DNA of 5,302 nucleotides from Paraprevotella sp. (GTDB lineage: Bacteria > Bacteroidota > Bacteroidia > Bacteroidales > Bacteroidaceae), in NCBI GenBank assembly GCA_021205005.1, contig JAJPYK010000132.1, positions 544-5,845 of the forward strand. The letters are read 5' to 3'. A program made the translations under genes and the position numbers. Position 1 is the stretch's first letter; each line of letters starts with the position of its first letter. The notes under the pieces are model-generated. The model had not been told where the DNA came from. It did not search any database and worked only from the letters and a program-made list of their open reading frames with translations. This document shows positions 1 to 5,302 of this stretch, in pieces.

Positions 1-2
1 CA

Positions 3-308
3 TCGCGGGCAGAACGAACCAACTTTGAGAATATGGATGCAGGATGGTGGAGCAAAATCAAAGAGCTGTTCCTTAGCATGCTTCATAAGATCGGCTTCGA
101 GGGCTTCAGCGGTGTGACATTGGGAGACAACGAACTGCGTTATCTCTTATGGCGGAGCTACGAGAACCTGAAGGAACCTGGAAGATACCGCAGCTTCTTG
201 GGCGAGGCCGAGGACGTGGCCAAACAAGACGAATTGAAAGTAGGGAACTATGCGGAAAGAACGAGCGATGAAGGCAAGGTGCCGAGAATGATTCTCTTGA
301 TGAAGTAA
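3..308 (+). CDS. Polyvalent protein, segment 1 (no true start in window)
   Basis: The frame is open from the left edge, so the ATG at 33 is probably an internal methionine rather than the start. The segment reads through GWWSKIKELF, DNELRYLLWRSYENL and GRYRSFLGEAEDVAKQDEL, an amphipathic, Trp/Leu-rich helical stretch. Such a stretch commonly closes an enzymatic domain in large polyvalent phage proteins, but which domain precedes it cannot be seen here. After KVGNYAERTSDEGKV (to about 281) the sequence loses its family character and stops at TAA 306-308. The next frame from 272 onward carries the natural continuation (AENDSLDEVNKTFNKQL). The last ~8 residues of this reading frame are therefore frameshift products. 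Confidence 0.6.
   Translation, partial: SRAERTNFENMDAGWWSKIKELFLSMLHKIGFEGFSGVTLGDNELRYLLWRSYENLKEPGRYRSFLGEAEDVAKQDELKVGNYAERTSDEGKVPRMILLMK
272..290 (+). other. Frameshift junction 1 in polyvalent protein gene
   Basis: The sensible frame changes from frame 3 (through GKV at 273-281) to frame 2 (AENDSLDEV from 281). Frame 2 has a TGA at 269-271, so the change must lie after it. Adding one base within about 277-284, for example making GTG-CCN-GAG, joins the two readings. No long homopolymer is present, only short GG and CC pairs. Confidence 0.65.
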
Positions 309-337
309 ACAAGACGTTCAACAAACAATTAGGAGAA

Positions 338-1474
338 TTGACGGAGGAGAATGCGGACAAAACGACATTCTCCCTTGGCCGGCCTTCTGCCATATTACGT
401 TCGGCTGGTGTGGAGGACAAGCCGATGAAACTGTACGGAGCAAAGATATTGAAGAAAATGCGGAAGCACGGGTTTACATTAAGAGAGCTTGAGAACCTTC
501 CGAAAGCTGTAGCTAACCCCATTGCGGTATTTGATAATTATAAAAAAGATGGATATAGAGCTATTTTAACAGAATTGAAGACAGAAAATGGCAATTTTCT
601 TGTAACCGTAAATATCGGTAAAGGTGAAGATCTCGATTTCAATATTGTTTCTTCAGTATTTGGAAAAGGAAAGGATAACATCGTGGACTGGATAGAACGT
701 GGACTTACCACCTATATCAATAAAGAAAAAGCCTTGAACTATCTGCACCACTCCGCACTACGCGCGGAAGCCCTCAGCAGTTCAAGACTTGATTCTGCCA
801 CAAAGATAGTGGAAAATTTCGAGAATCCGAGCGTGGAAAGTGAAAATAAAGTGAAAGACGACGATAAGACCCTTTTCCGCGACGGCGACAGCGAGGAATA
901 CAAGAAGGTAATGGCCCGAGACATCTACGAAAAACGTGTAAGCCGCGGACTATATCAGGCGCAAGAAGCGTTGCAAGACAGCATGCTTTCGCTCAAAGAA
1001 GCCATGAAAATCATTGGTAAGGCGGAGGGAAAGAAAAAGTTCCGGATAGAAGATGTGGCAGGTTTTGAGAACGCCTATCTCGGCGAGAACCGCCTGTCTG
1101 CCGTGGACAAGGCTGAATGCGATGCGTTCGCCTATACGCTGTTCAATCCGTTGTTGCAAGAAGTCTCTGAATTGGCAAAGACCGCTTCGGAGCGGGACGA
1201 GCATACCGACTACATGATGGCCAAGCACGGACTGGAGCGTAACGGGGTGATGGCAGAGCGTGAAGCGAAAAAGGACTTCGAGAGCTATCAGAAGAAGAAT
1301 CCCGACGGAACAAAGACGTTGCAGGAGTTCGTAGACGAAAAGAAAAAGAACGATTATGCCGGTCTCACCGCCCTGACGGGGAAGACGACGTGGCCGTCGC
1401 CGAGGCGAAAGCCCGGAGGATGGTGGATGCGTATGAGGGTAGCCATGACACGGCCGCCTTGTGGAAACGTGTAA
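338..1474 (+). CDS. Polyvalent protein, segment 2: MuF C-terminal-like toxin domain plus helical linker
   Basis: The coding frame is meaningful from about 272, just after a TGA at 269-271. The TTG at 338 is not a convincing start: the AGGAGA at 331-336 sits one base from it, too close to serve as a ribosome site. Residues ~11-145 (about 368-773) resemble the MuF C-terminal domain: LGRPSAILRSAGV, then a Lys-rich helix ending KKMRKHGF, LENLPKAVANPIAVF, alternating beta strands (AILTELKT, FLVTVNIG) and a closing FNIVSSVFGK. In phage MuF proteins this domain has been proposed to be a BECR-fold nuclease toxin; activity here is inferred. Residues ~180-340 are charged and helical, with FRDGDSEE, YEKRVSRGLYQAQEALQD and DYMMAKHGLER. 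After residue ~347 (DYAGLTALTG) the frame is wrong: the final ~31 residues are Arg/Pro/Trp-rich frameshift product. Bases 521-660 are strikingly AT-rich compared with the rest. Confidence 0.6.
   Translation: MTEENADKTTFSLGRPSAILRSAGVEDKPMKLYGAKILKKMRKHGFTLRELENLPKAVANPIAVFDNYKKDGYRAILTELKTENGNFLVTVNIGKGEDLDFNIVSSVFGKGKDNIVDWIERGLTTYINKEKALNYLHHSALRAEALSSSRLDSATKIVENFENPSVESENKVKDDDKTLFRDGDSEEYKKVMARDIYEKRVSRGLYQAQEALQDSMLSLKEAMKIIGKAEGKKKFRIEDVAGFENAYLGENRLSAVDKAECDAFAYTLFNPLLQEVSELAKTASERDEHTDYMMAKHGLERNGVMAEREAKKDFESYQKKNPDGTKTLQEFVDEKKKNDYAGLTALTGKTTWPSPRRKPGGWWMRMRVAMTRPPCGNV
1378..1381 (+). other. Frameshift junction 2: G-run one base short
   Basis: Four G's occur here. With five, the reading would be CTG ACG GGG GAA GAC GAC GTG GCC (LTGEDDVA), joining LTALTG of segment 2 directly to EDDVAVAEAKARRMV of segment 3. 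The quick loss of sensible protein after this point in frame 2 and its appearance in frame 1 place the break at the run itself. Confidence 0.75.
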
Positions 1475-3897
1475 ACGCCGTTACCGATGCCACCTTGTCG
1501 AAAATCTATGAAAGTGGTCTCATGAGCCGAGACACTTACGATGAGGTTCGGTCCATGTATCAACACTACATCCCCCTGCGCGGGTTCGATGAGAAGACAA
1601 GCCGCGAGGAATACACCTACCTGAATGGCAAGGACAGAGCCTTCAACGCCCCCTTGAAGAAGGCCAAAGGGCGCAAGTCGAAGGCCGACGACCCGTTGGC
1701 CAACATGGAAAGCATGGCGGAGAGCGCGATCATGCAGGGCAACCGCAACATGCTCGTCAAACAACGCTTCCTCAACTTTGCCCTGAACCATCCCAGCGAC
1801 CTTGTCAGCGTCAGCGAATTGTGGTTGCGGCACAACGACCTGACGGATGAGTGGGAGGCGGTGTTCCCCGACGACATAGACGCCGATGACAGCTCCGAGG
1901 AGGTGGAACGCAAGATTCGTGACTTCGACGCACGCATGGAGCAGCTCGCCCAAGCGGATCCGGAGAAGTACAAGCACGGTCAAGATGCCGCAAACATCCC
2001 TTACCGTGTGGTGGACAACCGCGATCTGCACCAGCACCAGGTGATAGTCAAGCGTGGCGGGAAGGACTACGTGCTCACCGTTAACGGGAACCCGAGGCTG
2101 GCACAGGCCTTGAACGGCCAGACCAATCCCGACAACGACGTGACGGGCTATCTCGGCTGCATCATGAAAGCCTGCGAAAAATTGAACCGGCATTTAAGTT
2201 CTGTCTACACCACGACCAACCCCGATTTCATCTTGTCGAACTTTCTCCGTGATACACTTTACACGAACAGTATGGTATGGGTGAAGGAGACTCCGAATTA
2301 CGCCTTGCGGTTCCATCTGAATTTCGCCAAGGTAAACCCCGTAAAGATGAAGCAGTTGTTCGCCAAACTTTGTGACAACCGTCTTGACATGAACGACAAG
2401 ACTGAACGTATGTTCTATCAGTTCATGATGAACGGCGGGGAGACCGGTTACGCCAACATCAGAGACATAGAACAACGTAAGAATGACATCAAACGGGAGC
2501 TGAAGAAGTATAACGGCCAAATTCCCGTTGCAAAGGCTTGGGATTTGTTGAGCGAACGTTTTGATGAATTGAACCGCGCCGTTGAGAACTTCGCTCGTTT
2601 CGCAGCGTTTATGACATCACGGGAAATGGGACGTTCGATGGACCGGAGCATCTATGATGCGAAAGAAATCAGCGTGAACTTCAACAAGAAAGGAAGCGGA
2701 TCGAAATTCTTGGGCACGAACGGGCAGACGAGGATAGGCAATGTGGCCGCCTTTGCATCCGGAGCCGGGCGCAGCCTGTACGTTTTCTGGAACGCCGCCA
2801 TACAAGGCACGACCAATTTCGGAAGGCCGGCGAGCCGCCATCCGGCCAAAGCTTTTACAGGAGTGGCCGCGCTGTTCCTTCTTGGCTCGATCATCGCCTA
2901 TTTAGGAGGCGATGACGACGATGACGATAAGAATTCCTACTACGATCTACCCGAATACGTAAGACGCAGCAACATACTCATCCGCGCAGGAAACCAGTGG
3001 GTCAGCATACCACTACCCGTGGAATACCGTGCCATTTACGGCCTGGGCGAACTGATGACCGGCACATTAAGTGGTAAGGAACACCTTACAGACGGGGAGT
3101 TGTCAAATCAGATTGCCAGTCAGCTCAGCCAAGTCCTTCCGATAGATTTCATGGAAGGAGGCGGAGGTCTCCATGCCCTCATACCGAGTGCGATAAAGCC
3201 CATATCCGAAGCTTACTTCATCAATAAAAGTTGGACAGGCCGGCCCGTCTATAAGTCTACGGAGTGGAACAAGGACATGTCTGACTGGACCAAGGCCTAC
3301 AAGAGCGCCAACAAATACTTGGTGAATCTCTCCGCCACGCTCAACGAGGATACGGGCGGCGATGCTTACACCAAAGGGTTTATCGACTTTAATCCGGCCC
3401 AGTTGGAGTATGTGCTCAAAGGTTATTTTGGCGGCATGGCGAGCACCATAGACAAGATGTCGAAGATGGCGGAGACCATGGTCGGGAAACGTGAGTTTGA
3501 TCCGAAGAACTTCCTTATCTTGAACCGTGTACTGAAAAGCGGCGATGAGAGGACGGCATACAGAGCGGTGAACGATGAGTTTTCTCATCTGGAAAAAGAA
3601 CATGACGATCTCAAAAGACGTCTGCGGAATTACGAGAAGGATACGAACGATGGCATCTTCGACTATGCCGAAAAGATAGACTTTCTTTATAATTCCCCCG
3701 AATACCAGCGATACCTGATATTCGAGGACTACCGCTCGACGCTGGAACAGCTGTACAAGGAGCTGAAAGAGGCCGGAAGATACGGCGACGAGCAGGCTGT
3801 GGAAGAGCAGGAAGGCGAATTGAACGAAGTCAAGAAACAACTGATTGAAGAAGTCTATCCCGACACATGGGGCCGCAAAAAGAAGAAAGCCAATTAG
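1390..3897 (+). CDS. Polyvalent protein, segment 3: LPD38-like helical region and C-terminus
   Basis: This 835-codon frame continues the protein; its GTG 'start' at 1390 is internal, since EDD at 1381-1389 joins on to segment 2. Visible blocks: HYIPLRGF (1564-1587), NPDFILSNFLRD (2218-2253), ENFARFAAFMTSREMG (2584-2631), KEISVNFNKKG (2662-2694), LYVFWNAAIQG (2776-2808), a ~20-residue hydrophobic segment AFTGVAALFLLGSIIAYLGG (2851-2910) followed by six Asp (2911-2928), and SIPLPVEYRAIYGLGE (3004-3051). These together resemble LPD38-type regions of phage polyvalent proteins, possibly internal-virion or ejection proteins. The last ~110 residues are heptad-rich and charged (EFSHLEKEHDDLKRRLRNYE, LEQLYKELKE) and end KKKKAN, suggesting coiled coil. 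The function of the region is unknown. No further frame break is visible in it. Confidence 0.75.
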   Translation: MAVAEAKARRMVDAYEGSHDTAALWKRVNAVTDATLSKIYESGLMSRDTYDEVRSMYQHYIPLRGFDEKTSREEYTYLNGKDRAFNAPLKKAKGRKSKADDPLANMESMAESAIMQGNRNMLVKQRFLNFALNHPSDLVSVSELWLRHNDLTDEWEAVFPDDIDADDSSEEVERKIRDFDARMEQLAQADPEKYKHGQDAANIPYRVVDNRDLHQHQVIVKRGGKDYVLTVNGNPRLAQALNGQTNPDNDVTGYLGCIMKACEKLNRHLSSVYTTTNPDFILSNFLRDTLYTNSMVWVKETPNYALRFHLNFAKVNPVKMKQLFAKLCDNRLDMNDKTERMFYQFMMNGGETGYANIRDIEQRKNDIKRELKKYNGQIPVAKAWDLLSERFDELNRAVENFARFAAFMTSREMGRSMDRSIYDAKEISVNFNKKGSGSKFLGTNGQTRIGNVAAFASGAGRSLYVFWNAAIQGTTNFGRPASRHPAKAFTGVAALFLLGSIIAYLGGDDDDDDKNSYYDLPEYVRRSNILIRAGNQWVSIPLPVEYRAIYGLGELMTGTLSGKEHLTDGELSNQIASQLSQVLPIDFMEGGGGLHALIPSAIKPISEAYFINKSWTGRPVYKSTEWNKDMSDWTKAYKSANKYLVNLSATLNEDTGGDAYTKGFIDFNPAQLEYVLKGYFGGMASTIDKMSKMAETMVGKREFDPKNFLILNRVLKSGDERTAYRAVNDEFSHLEKEHDDLKRRLRNYEKDTNDGIFDYAEKIDFLYNSPEYQRYLIFEDYRSTLEQLYKELKEAGRYGDEQAVEEQEGELNEVKKQLIEEVYPDTWGRKKKKAN

Positions 3898-3901
3898 CCA
3901 T

Positions 3902-3934
3902 AAGAGGAGGGCAAACACCCTCCTCTTTCTCTTT
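3902..3934 (+). terminator. Rho-independent terminator of the polyvalent protein gene
   Basis: A perfect 10-bp inverted repeat (3902-3911 AAGAGGAGGG with 3918-3927 CCCTCCTCTT) encloses the 6-base loop CAAACA and is followed by a pyrimidine-rich tail, TCTCTTT. It begins four bases after the stop codon. The tail lies only on the plus-strand side, so it ends rightward transcription. Confidence 0.85.
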
Positions 3935-4014
3935 CCCTATCCATCTAAAAGTCTCTACTTCAGATGAACACAATACTTCCCGCCTGATTGTACATATCCT
4001 ACTTATAAGGAATC

Positions 4015-4049
4015 GCATTTGAAAACCCCTAAATCTTCAGTTTAGGGGT
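4015..4049 (-). terminator. Probable terminator of the integrase gene
   Basis: A perfect 9-bp inverted repeat (4025-4033 ACCCCTAAA with 4041-4049 TTTAGGGGT) has a 7-base loop. Read on the minus strand, the stem is followed by TTTC, a short T tail. The integrase stop codon (4037-4039) lies in the loop, so the hairpin overlaps the last codons. The 3935-4014 stretch between the two terminators shows no gene or clear site. Confidence 0.65.
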
Positions 4050-4279
4050 CGTTCACCATATAATACGTAATCCATAAGTCTGCGATTAGCCTCGTCCACC
4101 TTCCGTTGGTCGAAATCAATATAGATGGACGTGATACGACTTCCTATCTCATGTCCAAGTGCCGCGGAAATAGTTTCTTTCGGGATGTCCAATGAATAAG
4201 CCAGCGTAGCCCAAGTATGCCGGGCATAATAAGTGGTGAGGTTCGGGAAGAGCGGAGTGATTATTTTTTTTCCCACCAA
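4037..4279 (-). CDS. Integrase fragment 3: C-terminal catalytic motifs
   Basis: This 80-residue frame completes the catalytic domain: GKKIITPLFPNLTTYYARHTWATLAYSLDIP is the conserved-Arg helix region, LGHEIGS holds the conserved His, and Tyr of SIYIDFD is the likely nucleophile, followed by VDEANRRLMDYVL. GKK at its beginning overlaps the A8 run and the same residues in fragment 2, as expected of one split gene. Its initiator codon (GTG of VGKK) is internal to the ancestral gene. Confidence 0.8.
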   Translation of the reverse strand: MVGKKIITPLFPNLTTYYARHTWATLAYSLDIPKETISAALGHEIGSRITSIYIDFDQRKVDEANRRLMDYVLYGERPLN

Positions 4280-4955
4280 GCCCGCAACGTTTTACTTCCC
4301 CTACACGCTTTAAATTATCATTAAGCCTTTTTGCATAGTCTTTATAATTATCATATCTGTCAAGTACGTTTATAAGATACTTTTCGCCGCGATATTTGTT
4401 GATGATCTCCATCGCCTCCGGTTCCACCTTGATATCATACAGTCGTCCGGTTTTTGCACGAAGATAAGAAAGACGTCCATTCTGTAGATTTTCAGGTTTC
4501 AGCCGTAAAAGATCCACGATATTAATGCCGATAAGAAAAAAGATGAGTTTAAACATATCCAGGTATTGTTCCTGAAAAGTCTCGACAGGATAATCAAAAA
4601 GCATTCTGAGTTGTTCAACAGTCAACGAACGTTTTGCCGTTGGCACACCTCTAATTTTGAATTTACGAAAAGGATATGCCGACGTACATTCATTATCTAT
4701 CGCATAGTTGAAGACTGCACGTATATTGCGCAAATGGATATTGCGGGCATTTTTTGATGGCGACGTCCGTGCAAGGAAGTTTTCAAATGAAGTCAGCCAT
4801 ACCCTTGTGAGGTCCTCGAAATTCAGCGAATCGCAATCACCATCGAATTTCCGAATGCGCGAAAGCGTATATTCATAGACTTCCTTTGTGCGCGGATTTG
4901 TTTTTTTCAGGAATGAAATTCCGGAAATTTTCAACAAATGCACCTTTCCGGTCAT
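4149..4955 (-). CDS. Integrase fragment 2: core-binding domain and first half of catalytic domain
   Basis: Sensible sequence runs from KTNPRTKEVYEYTLSRI (from about 4901 leftward) to GLGGKK at 4264-4271. It contains the SAM-like helical core-binding domain and the first part of the catalytic domain: SLTVEQLRMLFD, FKLIFFLIGINIVDLLRLK, and the beta-hairpin LRAKTGRLYDIKVEP holding the conserved Lys. The first ~17 residues of the open frame (MTGKVHLLKISGISFL) are the wrong-frame reading of fragment 1. The last ~40 (NNHSALPEPHH onward) are the wrong-frame reading of fragment 3. The apparent ATG at 4953-4955 is therefore not a true start. Confidence 0.75.
   Translation of the reverse strand: MTGKVHLLKISGISFLKKTNPRTKEVYEYTLSRIRKFDGDCDSLNFEDLTRVWLTSFENFLARTSPSKNARNIHLRNIRAVFNYAIDNECTSAYPFRKFKIRGVPTAKRSLTVEQLRMLFDYPVETFQEQYLDMFKLIFFLIGINIVDLLRLKPENLQNGRLSYLRAKTGRLYDIKVEPEAMEIINKYRGEKYLINVLDRYDNYKDYAKRLNDNLKRVGEVKRCGLGGKKNNHSALPEPHHLLCPAYLGYAGLFIGHPERNYFRGTWT
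4264..4271 (-). other. Frameshift junction in integrase: A8 run
   Basis: The coding strand carries GGTGGG followed by eight A's. Seven would read GGG AAA AAA ATA ATC ACT (GKKIIT), joining RCGLGGKK to IITPLFPNL. One extra A breaks the gene and separates the RHTWA, LGH and Tyr motifs from the rest. Confidence 0.8.
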
Positions 4956-5280
4956 CCTCTTCTATGGGCGATGCCGTTTTCTCAATATGTTTTTTGATAT
5001 CCGATGCGGACATGGAGTCAATTTTGCCCTCTCTCATCAGATCCAAGATGATTTCTTGCACATCGAGACACCTCTGAGCTATATATGTGTTATACGATAT
5101 TCTTCTCGGATGTGCTATCACTTTTTCTGTGCGTACATCCCATTGAGACGGAAGTAACGATATGCCCAGGTTGATAAAGGCCGAAGTATTCTTATTTCTT
5201 ATCGCCAGCTTCAAAGGAGCCTCACCCCCTTTCGTCGAATTCCTTGTTTCAAGGTATAATTTGATCTTTGCGATAAGCAC
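4873..5280 (-). CDS. Integrase fragment 1: N-terminal arm-binding-type domain
   Basis: This frame supplies the first ~126 residues of the recombinase: KIKLYLETRNSTKGGEAPLK, FINLGISLLPSQWD, then helices up to KGAFVENFRNFIPEK. The INLGI...PSQWD pattern is typical of the N-terminal domain of Bacteroidetes integrases, which in relatives binds arm-type sites. Beyond the A-run at 4901-4907 the reading NKSAHKGSL is out of frame and soon stops. The apparent GTG start has no convincing ribosome site, and codons SKIRAKS lie in frame upstream, so the true start may be to the right of the window. Confidence 0.75.
   Translation of the reverse strand: MLIAKIKLYLETRNSTKGGEAPLKLAIRNKNTSAFINLGISLLPSQWDVRTEKVIAHPRRISYNTYIAQRCLDVQEIILDLMREGKIDSMSASDIKKHIEKTASPIEEDDRKGAFVENFRNFIPEKNKSAHKGSL
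4901..4907 (-). other. Frameshift junction in integrase: A7 run
   Basis: The coding strand carries CCTG followed by seven A's. Six would read CCT GAA AAA ACA AAT CCG (PEKTNP), joining ENFRNFIPEK to TNPRTKEVYEYT without a gap. One extra A therefore breaks the gene. Confidence 0.8.
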
Positions 5281-5298
5281 GGATTTTGCACGGATTTT
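5277..5298. repeat. Tandem 11-bp direct repeat at the integrase 5' end
   Basis: The unit GCACGGATTTT occurs twice head to tail, at 5277-5287 and 5288-5298, followed by GC as if a third copy were beginning. It overlaps the apparent GTG start of the integrase. It could be part of an arm-type recombinase site or operator, or simply a short coding duplication. The window ends too soon to decide. Confidence 0.6.
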
Positions 5299-5302
5299 GC
5301 TG

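Larger units (their letters stand above)
3..3897 (+). pseudogene. Large polyvalent phage protein (MuF-C-like + LPD38-like), 5'-truncated by window edge, two frameshifts
   Basis: This is one gene read in three successive frames. Reading from position 3, shifting once near 272-290 and once at 1378-1381, gives 1,298 uninterrupted codons to the TAG at 3895-3897. Both shifts fit loss of a single base. Domain order is: end of an upstream domain, MuF C-terminal-like domain (~368-773), charged linkers, LPD38-like region with conserved-looking NPDF..N..RD, EN..R, FNKKG and FWNAAIQG blocks, a hydrophobic segment, then coiled coil. Proteins of this kind (polyvalent proteins of phages and conjugative elements) are thought to be packaged and delivered into the new host with the DNA; that role is inferred here. 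The gene ends at a terminator, so it is the last of its transcription unit. Whether the breaks are real or assembly errors cannot be told from one sequence. Confidence is high for one gene, moderate for family names. Confidence 0.75.
4037..5280 (-). pseudogene. Bacteroidetes-type phage tyrosine recombinase (integrase), split by two homopolymer insertions
   Basis: Removing one A from each of two coding-strand A-runs (4901-4907 and 4264-4271) gives a continuous 413-aa protein, the normal length for these integrases. Order: N-terminal arm-binding-type beta domain (KIKLYLETR..., INLGISLLPSQWD), SAM-like core-binding domain (YEYTLSRIRKFD, FENFLARTSPSKNARNIHLRNIRAVFNYAI), then the catalytic domain with Lys in LRAKTG, RHTWATLAYSLDIP, LGHEIG and the likely nucleophile Tyr in TSIYIDFD. 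It would catalyse site-specific integration or excision of the element. The first catalytic Arg position reads GIN and the His position three before RHTWA is Tyr. The start is uncertain: GTG at 5278-5280 is one option, but the frame stays open to the window edge. It is convergent with the polyvalent gene. As sequenced it cannot make a full protein without slippage. Confidence 0.85.

Noticed and set aside
33..35. ATG as a gene start for the first segment
   Set aside because: The frame is open to the left edge and the sequence reads as the interior of a larger protein; there is no leader or ribosome site.
331..340. AGGAGA before TTG as a ribosome site starting a new gene
   Set aside because: The spacing to TTG is one base, and the protein frame is continuous upstream to 272 with family-like sequence.
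1354..2193. A 279-codon open frame on the minus strand
   Set aside because: It lies wholly antisense to the well-supported polyvalent protein, is rich in His and Val without recognisable domains, and is explained by the codon bias of the plus-strand gene.
2911..2934. DDDDDDK as an enterokinase-like or engineered tag
   Set aside because: It is an in-frame acidic run in a natural phage protein; nothing around it indicates a construct.
3103..3918. A 271-codon minus-strand open frame
   Set aside because: It is antisense to the C-terminal part of the polyvalent protein, begins inside its terminator hairpin and has a Phe/Leu/Val-rich composition typical of a shadow of a Lys/Glu-rich coiled coil.
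3935..4014. Promoter or small RNA in the intergenic strip
   Set aside because: No clear Bacteroides -7 (TAnnTTTG) and -33 pair was seen on either strand, and both flanking genes are transcribed toward this strip.
4886..5157. Plus-strand open frames of 63 and 89 codons over the integrase
   Set aside because: They are antisense to the well-supported recombinase and have no recognisable content.

Overview
The window looks like a piece of a temperate phage (prophage) or related mobile element from a gut-type Bacteroidales host (Bacteroides, Parabacteroides or Prevotella type). I infer this by recognising protein families: a large 'polyvalent' phage protein on the plus strand and a Bacteroidetes-type phage tyrosine recombinase on the minus strand. 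No database search was run.

Layout: positions 3-3897 (+) hold the C-terminal ~1,298 codons of one very large protein. Its start lies beyond the left edge. It is now split over three reading frames by two apparent single-base deletions, near 272-290 and at 1378-1381. In order it holds: the tail of an upstream domain (3-~290), a MuF C-terminal-like (BECR-fold toxin-like) domain (~368-773), charged helical linkers, a long LPD38-like helical region with one hydrophobic segment (~1390-3560), and a coiled-coil C-terminus. A strong hairpin terminator follows at 3902-3927. A 139-bp intergenic strip separates this gene from a convergent integrase gene (4037-5280, -), which has its own terminator hairpin at 4025-4049. 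The integrase is also split over three frames, by one extra base in each of two A-runs (7 and 8 A on the coding strand). Removing those two bases gives a continuous 413-aa recombinase with RHTWA, LGH and catalytic Tyr motifs.

How the genes fit together: the polyvalent protein is probably a virion-packaged protein delivered with phage DNA at infection, and the integrase would insert the element into the host chromosome. The two do not act in one pathway but belong to the late and lysogeny modules of one element. Four frame breaks in 5.3 kb, in two unrelated genes and three of them at clear homopolymers, point either to indel errors in the assembly or to a decaying prophage. Transcriptional slippage at the A-runs is a less likely alternative. 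I see no convincing new system. The most interesting parts are the AT-rich toxin-like domain inside the polyvalent protein and the homopolymer breaks in the integrase.
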